Assembly (NCBI GenBank): GCA_018609825.1
Contig: JAHEOA010000034.1
Location: 1-6,813 of the forward strand
DNA: 6,813 bases
Reading direction: 5' to 3'
Source: Candidatus Bipolaricaulota bacterium
GTDB lineage: Bacteria > Bipolaricaulota > Bipolaricaulia > RBG-16-55-9
Below, in pieces: positions 1-5,722 of this stretch (position 1 is its first letter; every line of letters begins with the position of its first letter). Under the pieces are notes generated by a model that saw only the letters and a program-made list of their open reading frames with translations, was not told the origin of the DNA and did not search any database. The translations under genes and the position numbers were made by a program.

Positions 1-1
1 A

Positions 2-184
2 CTCGGGGACGCGATGCCGGCCAACCTCTTCGAGGGCTTGGTCGATCCGCTCGGGTTCCTGATCCTCCTGACGATCCTGCTCGCGGCAGCGGAGGTGGCC
101 AAACGGATCGTCTGGCTCGTGGTCGTCGTCGGCTGGGTGCTTATCGCGATCCGGATCGCGATGGTGGTGCTCGGCGACGCCTAG
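2..184 (+). CDS. Small two-helix membrane protein (3' end or whole gene)
   Basis: An open frame enters from the left edge and ends at TAG 182-184. An in-frame ATG at 14 would give a complete 56-residue protein, but the frame stays open to the window edge, so the true start may lie outside. After a short polar head (MPANLFEGLVDP) there are two hydrophobic stretches: GFLILLTILLAAAE, then, past a KR pair, IVWLVVVVGWVLIAIRIAMVVL. This predicts a hairpin of two membrane helices with a charged turn. Third codon positions are almost all G or C, like the neighbours, which supports real coding. I do not recognise a family, and nothing in the residues suggests an enzyme. A GGGGA stretch just before ATG 14 is only a weak ribosome site. 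The stop overlaps that of the converging sodC. Confidence 0.6.
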   Translation, partial: LGDAMPANLFEGLVDPLGFLILLTILLAAAEVAKRIVWLVVVVGWVLIAIRIAMVVLGDA

Positions 185-912
185 AGCACAATGCGCGCGA
201 GGAGGAAAAGCCCCACCCCGACCAGGGCCAGGACGATGACTTCCGGCAGTCCGAGCGCCAGGCCCGAACCGCCCGATTCCATCGTCGCCGAGGGCTGTTG
301 CTCCGACCTCGGGGCATCGCCGTTGCCGCTCGGCGGCGATCCGGTCGACTCGGCTTGGCGAATTTCCCCGCATACGACGCGATCGCCGCTGTTGCCAGAC
401 GGGTTCGAGCGCTGGTCGTCTTCGCCCGCATGGATGACGATGGCGCTGCCGTCCTCGTCGAACAGCGACGTCGGGCCCTCGGTGAGCGCGATCCGATCGG
501 TCTCGAACTCCAGCCAGGCGCGGCCGTCCTCGGGCGCGTTCATGTTGGGGAGATCGCCCGCGTGGGGCCCGTTGGGATTCTCCAAGCCGTGCTCGGTTCC
601 CGTCGGGTTGAAGTGGCCGCCGGCTGAGGCGAAGTCGGGCGGCTCGCAGGTGGCGGTCTCGTGAATGTGAACGCCGTGAGGGCCGCTCGAGAGCCCTTCG
701 ACGGGGCCCGTAATGCGGACGGTGCTCTCCGAGATCTGCTCGAAGAACGCCAGGCCGACCAGTTGGCCGTCGGCATTGTGAAGCTCGCCGACGGCCCGTT
801 CGCCGACGGCACTTGCCGTGGGCGCCAGCATGGCCGTCGTCGCCAAAGCCAGGATGGCGCCGAGCGCCATCATCCCCGTTCTCGTCTTCACCAGGTGCGA
901 AACTGGTTGCAT
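181..912 (-). CDS. sodC: Cu/Zn superoxide dismutase, exported and C-terminally membrane-anchored
   Basis: Converts superoxide to hydrogen peroxide and oxygen outside the cytoplasmic membrane. The 243-residue product has a signal peptide (basic HLVKTR head, hydrophobic core 14-30, likely cleavage after the TASA at 32-35), a catalytic domain at about 38-187, a Ser/Pro/Gly/Gln-rich linker at 188-217 and a terminal hydrophobic helix at 218-241. All metal ligands are present with the spacing of eukaryotic SOD1: copper His82, His84, His161; bridging His100; zinc His108, His117, Asp120. Active-site Arg178 and the disulfide pair Cys89/Cys181 are also there. There is no lipobox cysteine, so anchoring should be by the C-terminal helix, whereas many bacterial SodC proteins are soluble or lipoproteins. 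It starts 18 bp after nadE, with AAGGAGG at 918-924 five bases before ATG, so it is very probably cotranscribed with nadE. Confidence 0.93.
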   Translation of the reverse strand: MQPVSHLVKTRTGMMALGAILALATTAMLAPTASAVGERAVGELHNADGQLVGLAFFEQISESTVRITGPVEGLSSGPHGVHIHETATCEPPDFASAGGHFNPTGTEHGLENPNGPHAGDLPNMNAPEDGRAWLEFETDRIALTEGPTSLFDEDGSAIVIHAGEDDQRSNPSGNSGDRVVCGEIRQAESTGSPPSGNGDAPRSEQQPSATMESGGSGLALGLPEVIVLALVGVGLFLLARIVL

Positions 913-917
913 CTTGG

Positions 918-924
918 CCTCCTT
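918..924 (-). promoter_or_regulatory. Shine-Dalgarno site of sodC
   Basis: On the minus strand this reads AAGGAGG, with five bases before the ATG at 912. It fills most of the 18-bp gap after the nadE stop. It fixes the sodC start and indicates independent ribosome loading on a shared nadE-sodC message. Confidence 0.85.
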
Positions 925-930
925 GGTGGG

Positions 931-1758
931 TCAGGGTTGTTCGGACGTCGCTGCGTCCGCTTGGCGCATATCCGGCGTCGGCGGCATGGCCCGCTTGTGG
1001 GCGCTTGTGCGAATCATGTCCGCAATGCGCGCGATCTCGGTCCCGTCAGTCTCCAGCTGACTCGCCGTCTCCTCGACGGACATGCCCCGATCCTGCAGGC
1101 AGACGAGGACGCGATCCAAGCGATCGTACGGCATGCCCAGCTCGTCCTCGTCGGTCTGGCCCTCCCAGAGGCCTGCTGAGGGGGCTTTGTCAACGATGGG
1201 CTGGGGCAGTTGCAAGTGGCGGGCCAGTTGTTGGACTTGCGTTTTGTAGATCGCGCCAATCGGCAGCAGGTCCACGCCCGCGTCGCCGTACTTCGTGTAG
1301 TAGCCGACGAGGATCTCGCTCTTGTTGCCGGTGCCCAGGACCAAGCCGTCCTCCTCGTGGGCCACGAGGTAGTTGACGATCATGCGCAGCCGGGCCTTGG
1401 CGTTGCCCCAGGCGTTGGCATCGCCGGTCATGCCCGTCTCTTCGAGTGTTGACTGAAGAGATGCCAACGGCGCGCCGATGGGAATCTGGCGGCACCGGAC
1501 GTTCAGGAACTCGGCCAAGCGGTGGGCGTCGTCGATGTCGCGCTGCGGCGTGATCTGCCCGTCCGGCAGCGTGTGCGCGACGACGTTGTCGGTCCCGAGG
1601 GCGTCCACGGCCAATGCGGCCGTGAGGGCGGAGTCGATCCCGCCCGACAGCGCCACAATGGTGCGCGTGCGACCCGCACTGTCGACGTGAGTCCGGATAA
1701 ACTGGGCGATAGTCTCGGCGGTGTCGGTCGGATGGGGAAGGGTCAGGTCGATGGCCAT
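931..1758 (-). CDS. nadE: NH3-dependent NAD+ synthetase
   Basis: Catalyses the last step of NAD synthesis in the cytoplasm: nicotinic acid adenine dinucleotide plus ATP and ammonia gives NAD, AMP and pyrophosphate. The 275-residue protein is a single N-type ATP pyrophosphatase domain. Visible motifs are the P-loop SGGIDSA (38-44), GTGNKSE (142-148), YTKYGDAGVDLLPIG (154-168), a KAPSAGLWEGQTDEDELG segment (191-208) and the C-terminal HKR (254-256) before PPTP. It lacks the N-terminal nitrilase-type glutaminase domain of the roughly 540-680-residue glutamine-dependent enzymes, so ammonia should be the direct nitrogen donor. The ATG at 1758 lacks a Shine-Dalgarno site and sits nine bases after a TAAAAT box, suggesting a leaderless or nearly leaderless message. 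It is first in an operon with sodC and divergent from an Lrp-type regulator. Confidence 0.95.
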   Translation of the reverse strand: MAIDLTLPHPTDTAETIAQFIRTHVDSAGRTRTIVALSGGIDSALTAALAVDALGTDNVVAHTLPDGQITPQRDIDDAHRLAEFLNVRCRQIPIGAPLASLQSTLEETGMTGDANAWGNAKARLRMIVNYLVAHEEDGLVLGTGNKSEILVGYYTKYGDAGVDLLPIGAIYKTQVQQLARHLQLPQPIVDKAPSAGLWEGQTDEDELGMPYDRLDRVLVCLQDRGMSVEETASQLETDGTEIARIADMIRTSAHKRAMPPTPDMRQADAATSEQP

Positions 1759-1800
1759 AACGCATCGATTTTAGCGGTCCGCTCCGCTATACTCCAGACG
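1759..1800. promoter_or_regulatory. Divergent nadE / lrp promoter region
   Basis: This 42-bp gap must drive both directions. Rightward, TATACT at 1788-1793 (5 of 6 to TATAAT) lies seven bases before the lrp ATG, with a poor -35, TCGATT, at 1765-1770 (17-bp spacer). Leftward, TAAAAT (1768-1773 on the minus strand, 5 of 6) lies nine bases before the nadE ATG, with a weak -35, TGGAGT, at 1791-1796. Each -10 falls in the other promoter's spacer or -35 zone, so the two promoters overlap face to face and polymerase probably cannot occupy both. Neither gene has a Shine-Dalgarno site, which fits leaderless transcripts. The boxes are read by eye; no start site has been measured. Confidence 0.6.
1772..1789. 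promoter_or_regulatory. Palindromic operator candidate, probably for the Lrp protein
   Basis: TAGCGG-N6-CCGCTA is a perfect inverted repeat with six-base arms. A second, nested dyad, AGCGG-T-CCGCT, occupies 1773-1783. The palindrome lies between, and slightly overlaps, the -10 boxes of nadE and lrp, so a bound dimer would block both promoters. Lrp/AsnC proteins usually bind short imperfect palindromes and commonly control their own promoter and a divergent neighbour. Assigning the site to the adjacent Lrp protein is inference from position. Confidence 0.5.
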
Positions 1801-2259
1801 ATGTACCGCGACCTCGACGAGCAAATCATCGAGCACCTGCGGCGGGACGGTCGCATCAGCCTGCGCGAGCTCTCGCGTCAGCTGGGGGTCTCGCCGACGA
1901 CGATCAGCCAACATTTGGACGCCCTGCGCGACCGGGGCGTCATCCGCGGGTTCAAGCCCGTCTTGGATTACGCCAAGCTCGGCTATCAGATCACCGCCGT
2001 CATCCAGATCAAGGCCAAGGGCAATCTCCTGACCGAGATCGTCCACTCGCTCAAGGCCGACGATCGCTTGACGCATGTCTACGAGATCACGGGCGAATTC
2101 GATCTGTTGGTGATCGGCAAGTTCCAGGATCAGTTGACCATGAACGAGGAGATCAAGCGTCTGCTCAATCATCCCGGCGTCGAGGGGACCAACACGTCGA
2201 TCACGCTGTCGACGGTCAAGGAGGGCGATGACGTCCGGCTGAGCGATCCCTCGGCATGA
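1801..2259 (+). CDS. Lrp/AsnC-family transcriptional regulator
   Basis: A 152-residue DNA-binding protein of the feast/famine regulator family. Residues 1-50 form the winged helix-turn-helix: DLDEQIIEHLRRDGRISL, then LRELSRQLGVS-PTTISQHLDALRDRGVI, with recognition helix around PTTISQHLDALRD. Residues about 60-140 form the RAM (ACT-like) ligand and oligomerisation domain, with the typical VYEITGEFDLLV strand-turn-strand. The length matches the family norm (about 140-165). Effectors of this family are usually amino acids; the ligand here is unknown. The ATG at 1801 is chosen because the family alignment starts there and a TATACT box ends seven bases before it; longer in-frame readings would run antisense through nadE. 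Divergence from nadE-sodC over a palindrome suggests autoregulation and control of that operon. Confidence 0.9.
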   Translation: MYRDLDEQIIEHLRRDGRISLRELSRQLGVSPTTISQHLDALRDRGVIRGFKPVLDYAKLGYQITAVIQIKAKGNLLTEIVHSLKADDRLTHVYEITGEFDLLVIGKFQDQLTMNEEIKRLLNHPGVEGTNTSITLSTVKEGDDVRLSDPSA

Positions 2260-2273
2260 CGACCTCCGGGCTA

Positions 2274-2303
2274 TTGACAGGTGACGGCAGCGTGTCTCAT
2301 AAT
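2274..2303 (+). promoter_or_regulatory. Sigma70-type promoter of the Crp-like gene
   Basis: A perfect -35 TTGACA (2274-2279) and -10 CATAAT (2298-2303, 5 of 6) are separated by 18 bp. Transcription would start near 2310, leaving a leader of about 50 bases before ATG 2362. It is the best consensus promoter in the window and the main sign that the host is a bacterium. It begins 14 bp after the lrp stop. Confidence 0.7.
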
Positions 2304-2305
2304 AG

Positions 2306-2324
2306 GGTCGCTCGCGGAGCGTCC
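2306..2324 (+). promoter_or_regulatory. Dyad at the transcription start of the Crp-like gene
   Basis: GG-T-CGCTC-GCG-GAGCG-T-CC is an inverted repeat with one T/T mismatch, lying on the predicted +1. As DNA it could be an operator, for example for autoregulation. As RNA it would form a stable 5'-end hairpin with a three-base loop. The sequence alone does not separate these. Confidence 0.35.
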
Positions 2325-2351
2325 GAACGACAGTCCATCTTTGAGGGTGGT

Positions 2352-2356
2352 GGTGA
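2352..2356 (+). promoter_or_regulatory. Ribosome binding site of the Crp-like gene
   Basis: GGTGA, complementary to the usual 16S 3' end, lies five bases before ATG 2362. It decides this start over the longer in-frame reading, whose extra N-terminus would overlap the promoter. Confidence 0.6.
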
Positions 2357-2361
2357 GAGGG

Positions 2362-3036
2362 ATGACCGAACTCCGAGAGTTTAAGATTTTCTCGGATATG
2401 GGGCCGAAGGACTTGAGCGGTCTGGAGGCCTTGGTCCGGCGGATCAAGTACGGGTCGGGGGAGATCGTCTTCCAAGAGGGTGCGCCCGCCTTCGGCTTCT
2501 ACCTCGTGTTCAAAGGACGGATCAAGCTCGTCAAGCGGACCTTGGGCGGCAAGAAGCAGATTCTGAAGCTCGTCGGCCCGGGCGAGACCATCGGCGAGAC
2601 GACGCTGTTCGACAAGGGTGTCCACATCGCCTACGCGAAGACGCTCACGCAGGCCGAGGTCGGCTTCGTGGAGCGCGGGGACTTCTTCGGCTTCATCGAG
2701 CGCCATCCGCCCGTGACCTTCCGGATGTTTGAGAAACTGTCGGAAGAGCTGAAGGGGTTCCAGTGCAAGCTGGCCGAGCGCTCCTACAACGGGAGCAAGG
2801 AACGCCTGGCGCGCATCATTCTCAAACTGGGCGAGAGCGAGATTGAGCTCTCACGAACGGAACTGGCTGAGATGGCCGGGGTTTCGTCCAAGACCGCCAT
2901 CCGGACGTTGGGCGAGCTGGAGGACCGCAGCGTCATCGCCGTCAAAGACCGCGCCATCACCGTGCTGGATGGGGAAAGCCTGCAACGCATGGCCGAGCCG
3001 TTCCCGTTCAGCCTGAACGACAACCTGATCATCTAA
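2362..3036 (+). CDS. Crp/Fnr-superfamily transcriptional regulator
   Basis: A 224-residue regulator with a cyclic-nucleotide-binding beta-roll (about 5-115), dimerisation helix (about 117-140) and C-terminal winged helix-turn-helix (about 145-203, core SRTELAEMAGVSSKTAIRTL). In the phosphate-binding cassette the GE of GETIGETTLF (74-83) is kept. The arginine that holds the cyclic phosphate in Crp (R-S-A) is replaced in VHIAYA (87-92, aligned His88), so classical cAMP binding is doubtful. The single cysteine (134) cannot hold an Fnr-type iron-sulfur cluster. In the recognition helix the counterpart of Crp Arg185 is present (Arg181), but Arg180 and Glu181 of Crp correspond to Ser176 and Lys177, implying a different DNA target from TGTGA. 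ATG 2362 follows a GGTGA ribosome site. The kinase operon downstream is a plausible target. The signal sensed is unknown. Confidence 0.9.
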   Translation: MTELREFKIFSDMGPKDLSGLEALVRRIKYGSGEIVFQEGAPAFGFYLVFKGRIKLVKRTLGGKKQILKLVGPGETIGETTLFDKGVHIAYAKTLTQAEVGFVERGDFFGFIERHPPVTFRMFEKLSEELKGFQCKLAERSYNGSKERLARIILKLGESEIELSRTELAEMAGVSSKTAIRTLGELEDRSVIAVKDRAITVLDGESLQRMAEPFPFSLNDNLII

Positions 3037-3045
3037 CGCGCCCTC

Positions 3046-3060
3046 GGGCCCGTTTGGCCC
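3046..3060 (+). terminator. Weak hairpin after the Crp-like gene
   Basis: GGGCC-CGTTT-GGCCC is a perfect five-pair stem starting nine bases after the stop codon. No run of T follows, so it is at best an inefficient intrinsic terminator; Rho-dependent ending or readthrough is possible. Confidence 0.3.
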
Positions 3061-3083
3061 TGGTCGAAGCGACGTTCGGCGCC

Positions 3084-3124
3084 GGACAGGTGTCCTTCTC
3101 CCGACTGACGCTCGCGCCTAGACT
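3084..3124 (+). promoter_or_regulatory. Kinase-operon promoter with upstream dyad
   Basis: TAGACT (3119-3124, 4 of 6 to the -10 consensus) lies six bases before the GTG at 3131, so transcription would begin at or next to the start codon. The matching -35 position (3096-3101, TTCTCC) is poor, as at activator-dependent promoters. Directly upstream is the perfect dyad GGACA-GG-TGTCC (3084-3095), centred 41.5 bp before 3131, the position of class II Crp/Fnr activators. The octamer GACAGGTG in this dyad also occurs at 2276-2283 across the -35 of the Crp-like gene. Start site and activator are inferred. Confidence 0.45.
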
Positions 3125-3130
3125 GACAGG

Positions 3131-4999
3131 GTGAGCAGCAGGGCAAGCCAAGACGTCGCGACCGATCAACGGGTAAGGACGCCGCAAGGCTTGGCCGCAG
3201 AGCCATCCATGGACGTGGAGAGCATCCTCCGGTTCAAGAACGCCGGGAAGCTCCTTGCCACCATGGTGCTCTTCGGGTTGGCCGTCGGCGTCATCGTGGG
3301 CGTGCACGCCCGCGCTACGCCGATTGTGTTTGCGCTCTTGGCGATGAGCGTGCTCACCAGCGCCTTGCTCTGGGAGGTGCTCGGCGGCGTGCTCGCGGGC
3401 GGGATCGCGGCCGCGCTGGCGATCCCGTTTCTGCCCGCTGAAGGGAGTTCGCTGATGGCCGTGGGGGTGTTCGGGCTGGCGGCGGCCACGGCGGGCGGCG
3501 GCATCGGCTACGCCAACCGCCGGGAGCGCCAGAAGCGCCCGGCGCCCGTGCAGCCGTGCATGATCCCCGAGGACGTGTTCCAACGCGCGCTCAACCCCAT
3601 GCTGATCATCGACCCCTCGGGCCGCGTCTCCGAGCGCAACGACCGAGCGATTGAGCTGCTCGGGTCCGTTAAGCATCTGTCCGAGTTCATCCACTTGGAC
3701 GATCTCGACGACGCGCGCGCGGATCTGGAGCGCGCGGTCAATATGGGCGAATCCGACGGATTGAAGCTGCGCGCGGTCTCGTGGGACAAGAAGCCGTTGC
3801 CCTCGGAGATCCGTATGCGCCGGATTGCCCCCGAGCGCATCTGGATCGAGCTGGCGGATCGCTCCGAGGAGTCCGAACTGGAGCGCAAGCTCTGGGAGGC
3901 CGAGGCCCGCTATCGCTATCTCATTGAGGACGCCATCGACACGCTCGACTCTGGTATCGTGTTGCTGGACCGCGATCGCCAGATCGTCTGGGCCAATCGG
4001 ACGCTGGGGTATCTGTTCAACGTGGATCGCGACGAGCTGATCGGCGCGGATCTCAAGCGCATGCTCCAGACGGTGGGCAATCGCATCCCCGACGAGGGCG
4101 TGCCGGGCCAGATCCTGAGCGCGGAAAGCGAGAGCTTCGTCTTCACGCTCAACGACGAGTTGGGCGAGCGCATCCTGGAATACCGATCGATCCCCGTCGA
4201 GACGGAGCGCTACCAGGGCGGCCGGATCGATCACTACATCGATCTGACCGAAATGAAGAAGCTGGAGCGCGAACTGGTGGAAAAGACCGAGCGCCTCGAA
4301 GCCAGCAACAAGAAGCTTGAGGAGTTCTCGCACGTGGTCTCGCACGACCTGAAACAGCCGCTGCGAACCATCCAGGCGTTCAGTCAGTTCTTGGTGGAAG
4401 ACTATCAGGAGGCGCTCGACGAGCAAGGCCAGGAGTATCTGGGACGACTGAAGCGTTCCTCGGAGCGGATGAAGAGCCTCATCGACGACCTGCTGAAGCT
4501 CTCGAGCATCGGCACCAAGCGGGAGCCCCTGGAGAAGGTCGACGTCGGCGATCTCATGTCCGAGGTGCGCGAGGACTTGGGCGCGCTGCTCTCGGATGTG
4601 GAGCTCGTGCTGCCCGAGGAGCCGCCCGTGGTGATGGCCAACCGGACGCGCTTGGGCGAACTGTTCGGCAACCTGATCTCGAACGCCGTCCGTTACAACG
4701 ACAAGGACGACATGCGCATCGAACTCGACTGGGAGGACCGCGGCGACGAGGTCGTCTTCTCCGTGGGCGACAACGGCATGGGCATCGAGGAACGCTATCG
4801 CGAGCGGATCTTTGAACTCTTTGAGCGCCTGAGCCCGGAGGATAACCCGGAGAGCACGGGCGCCGGGTTGGCCATTTGTAAGCGGATCGTCGAGGAGTTC
4901 GGCGGCCGCATCTGGCTGGACTCCAAGCTCGGCGAGGGCAGCACGTTCTACTTCAGCGTCCCCAAACCCACCTCGGCCGCGACGCCGGTGCGGAACTGA
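3131..4999 (+). CDS. Membrane-bound PAS sensor histidine kinase
   Basis: A 622-residue sensor kinase. Four predicted membrane helices lie at about 40-58, 63-81, 83-101 and 106-127, with very short loops, so there is no sizeable extracytoplasmic sensor. Two PAS domains follow, about 143-240 (NPMLIIDPSGRVSERND) and 260-372 (SGIVLLDRDRQIVWANRT), then a coiled coil (about 373-400). In the HisKA domain the phosphoacceptor is His405 in SHDLKQP. The ATPase domain has the N box (Asn514-Asn518), G1 DNGMGI (547-552), F box FELFERL and G2 GAGLAI (577-582). All catalytic motifs are intact. The H box and partner type resemble the Cph1/Rcp1 group, but there is no phytochrome GAF chromophore domain. GTG 3131 is chosen for the TAGACT box six bases upstream; ATG 3209 (residue 27) is an alternative and would still keep all helices. 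The receiver gene follows after 15 bp. Confidence 0.9.
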   Translation: MSSRASQDVATDQRVRTPQGLAAEPSMDVESILRFKNAGKLLATMVLFGLAVGVIVGVHARATPIVFALLAMSVLTSALLWEVLGGVLAGGIAAALAIPFLPAEGSSLMAVGVFGLAAATAGGGIGYANRRERQKRPAPVQPCMIPEDVFQRALNPMLIIDPSGRVSERNDRAIELLGSVKHLSEFIHLDDLDDARADLERAVNMGESDGLKLRAVSWDKKPLPSEIRMRRIAPERIWIELADRSEESELERKLWEAEARYRYLIEDAIDTLDSGIVLLDRDRQIVWANRTLGYLFNVDRDELIGADLKRMLQTVGNRIPDEGVPGQILSAESESFVFTLNDELGERILEYRSIPVETERYQGGRIDHYIDLTEMKKLERELVEKTERLEASNKKLEEFSHVVSHDLKQPLRTIQAFSQFLVEDYQEALDEQGQEYLGRLKRSSERMKSLIDDLLKLSSIGTKREPLEKVDVGDLMSEVREDLGALLSDVELVLPEEPPVVMANRTRLGELFGNLISNAVRYNDKDDMRIELDWEDRGDEVVFSVGDNGMGIEERYRERIFELFERLSPEDNPESTGAGLAICKRIVEEFGGRIWLDSKLGEGSTFYFSVPKPTSAATPVRN

Positions 5000-5001
5000 G
5001 G

Positions 5002-5007
5002 AAGGAG
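5002..5007 (+). promoter_or_regulatory. Shine-Dalgarno site of the receiver gene
   Basis: AAGGAG, seven bases before ATG 5015 and inside the 15-bp gap after the kinase stop. It fixes the receiver start and supports translation from a shared kinase-receiver message. Confidence 0.8.
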
Positions 5008-5014
5008 AATCGAT

Positions 5015-5470
5015 ATGGCATCCAAGAAGCTGCGCATTCTGCTGGTGGAGGACAACCCGGACGACGTCCTCATCGCAGAGCGCTCGCTCAAAAAGGGCAA
5101 CATGGCGGAAAAGAGCGACCTGTCCGTGGTCAACGACGGCCAGGCCGCGCTGGACTTCCTGCATCGCCGGGGCGAGTACGACGAGGCGCCGCGGCCCGAT
5201 CTCATCCTGTTGGACCTGAATCTGCCCAAGATCGACGGCCACGAGGTCCTGGAGGAGATCAAGCAGGACGAGGGACTCCGGCGGATTCCGGTCATCGTGC
5301 TCACCATCAGCGAGCGCGAGGAGGACATGGTCAAGGCCTACAACTCCGGCGCCTCGGGCTACATCACGAAGCCGCCCAGCTCCGCGGAGTTCGCCAAGGT
5401 TATCGAGACGGTTCTGGACTATTGGCGCATCTCCGAGCTGCCGCCGCAGACGGGCAACGAGTCCGCCTGA
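5015..5470 (+). CDS. Stand-alone response regulator receiver, Rcp1-like
   Basis: A 151-residue protein that is only a receiver domain, with no DNA-binding or enzymatic output. Acidic pocket Glu12-Asp13 (LLVEDNPDD), phosphoacceptor Asp67 (LILLDLNLP), Thr97 (VIVLT) and Lys119 (YITKP) are all present. The insert around FLHRRGEYDEAPRPDL and the tail FAKVIETVLDYWRISELPP are typical of the Rcp1/CheY-like class that partners Cph1-type kinases. The switch segment reads LTISEREEDMVKAYNSGASGY, with Ile after Thr97 where many relatives have Thr or Ser. Its gene follows the kinase by 15 bp with a good Shine-Dalgarno site, so it is the likely phosphate acceptor of that kinase. Output must be by protein-protein contact or onward phosphotransfer; the next partner is not in the window. 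Confidence 0.93.
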   Translation: MASKKLRILLVEDNPDDVLIAERSLKKGNMAEKSDLSVVNDGQAALDFLHRRGEYDEAPRPDLILLDLNLPKIDGHEVLEEIKQDEGLRRIPVIVLTISEREEDMVKAYNSGASGYITKPPSSAEFAKVIETVLDYWRISELPPQTGNESA

Positions 5471-5547
5471 GCCCTCGCCCGTGCGCGGGGCCGTCGGGCC
5501 CGTCGGGGGTCGTGACGGATGCCGACGACGCGACATCGGCGAGGCGC

Positions 5548-5581
5548 AAGCGCGCGTCCTTGACCGCAGGCGGCGCGCTTT
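5548..5581 (+). terminator. Probable terminator of the kinase-receiver operon
   Basis: AAGCGCGC (5548-5555) and GCGCGCTT (5573-5580) are perfect eight-base arms around a 17-base loop, 77 bp after the receiver stop. A CCT/AGG pairing inside the loop could lengthen the stem. The right arm runs into TTTC, only a short T run. The spacing 8-17-8 is the same as at 5842-5874. Confidence 0.45.
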
Positions 5582-5605
5582 CACCGGATTTCCACCAGGC
5601 GGTCA

Positions 5606-5634
5606 TGGACTTTCCACTCCGGCTGACCTAGCCT
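5606..5634 (+). promoter_or_regulatory. Weak promoter candidate for the intergenic RNA
   Basis: TGGACT (5606-5611, 4 of 6 to the -35 consensus), a 17-bp spacer and TAGCCT (5629-5634, 3 of 6 to the -10 consensus, with T, A and final T matching). The predicted start is near 5641, just before the first of a chain of hairpins. No start codon with proper spacing follows, which fits an untranslated product. Confidence 0.3.
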
Positions 5635-5722
5635 TGAGCACAGACAGGAGGGATGCCCCTCCGAGCGCATCGCCTGCGCTGCCTTGAGGGTCACCGAGCA
5701 CCTCAAGAACCGACCCGGCGAA

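Noticed and set aside
181..260. Sortase-type sorting signal at the SodC C-terminus (LPEV before the hydrophobic helix)
   Set aside because: No LPxTG and only one Arg after the helix core; a plain membrane anchor explains it better.
191..664. Plus-strand frames opposite sodC
   Set aside because: They overlap a gene with every SOD ligand in place; Ser/Pro/Arg-rich products without homology signals.
1522..1800. N-terminal extension of the Lrp gene
   Set aside because: The extension is antisense to nadE and crosses the divergent promoter; the family fold begins at the ATG at 1801.
1759..1800. Archaeal TATA/BRE promoters for nadE and lrp
   Set aside because: ATTTTA about 28 bases before lrp could pass as a TATA box, but the kinase and HIT genes have no such element at that distance, whereas all four genes have a bacterial-type TAnnnT box next to the start.
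2281..2361. 27-residue N-terminal extension of the Crp-like protein
   Set aside because: It would start inside the promoter spacer, ahead of the predicted transcription start; ATG 2362 has a GGTGA site.
1771..2706. A 311-residue minus-strand frame opposite lrp and the Crp-like gene
   Set aside because: Antisense shadow rich in Asp, Arg, Leu and Gln, with no family resemblance and covering two well-supported genes and a promoter.
2362..3036. Oxygen-sensing Fnr
   Set aside because: Only one cysteine in the protein; a four-cysteine cluster site is absent.
3029..5584. An 851-residue open frame on the minus strand, opposite the kinase and receiver
   Set aside because: It lies antisense to two genes with complete catalytic motifs and has low-complexity Leu/Ala/Asp/Arg/Val/Gln composition typical of antisense frames in GC-rich DNA. 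No recognisable domain.
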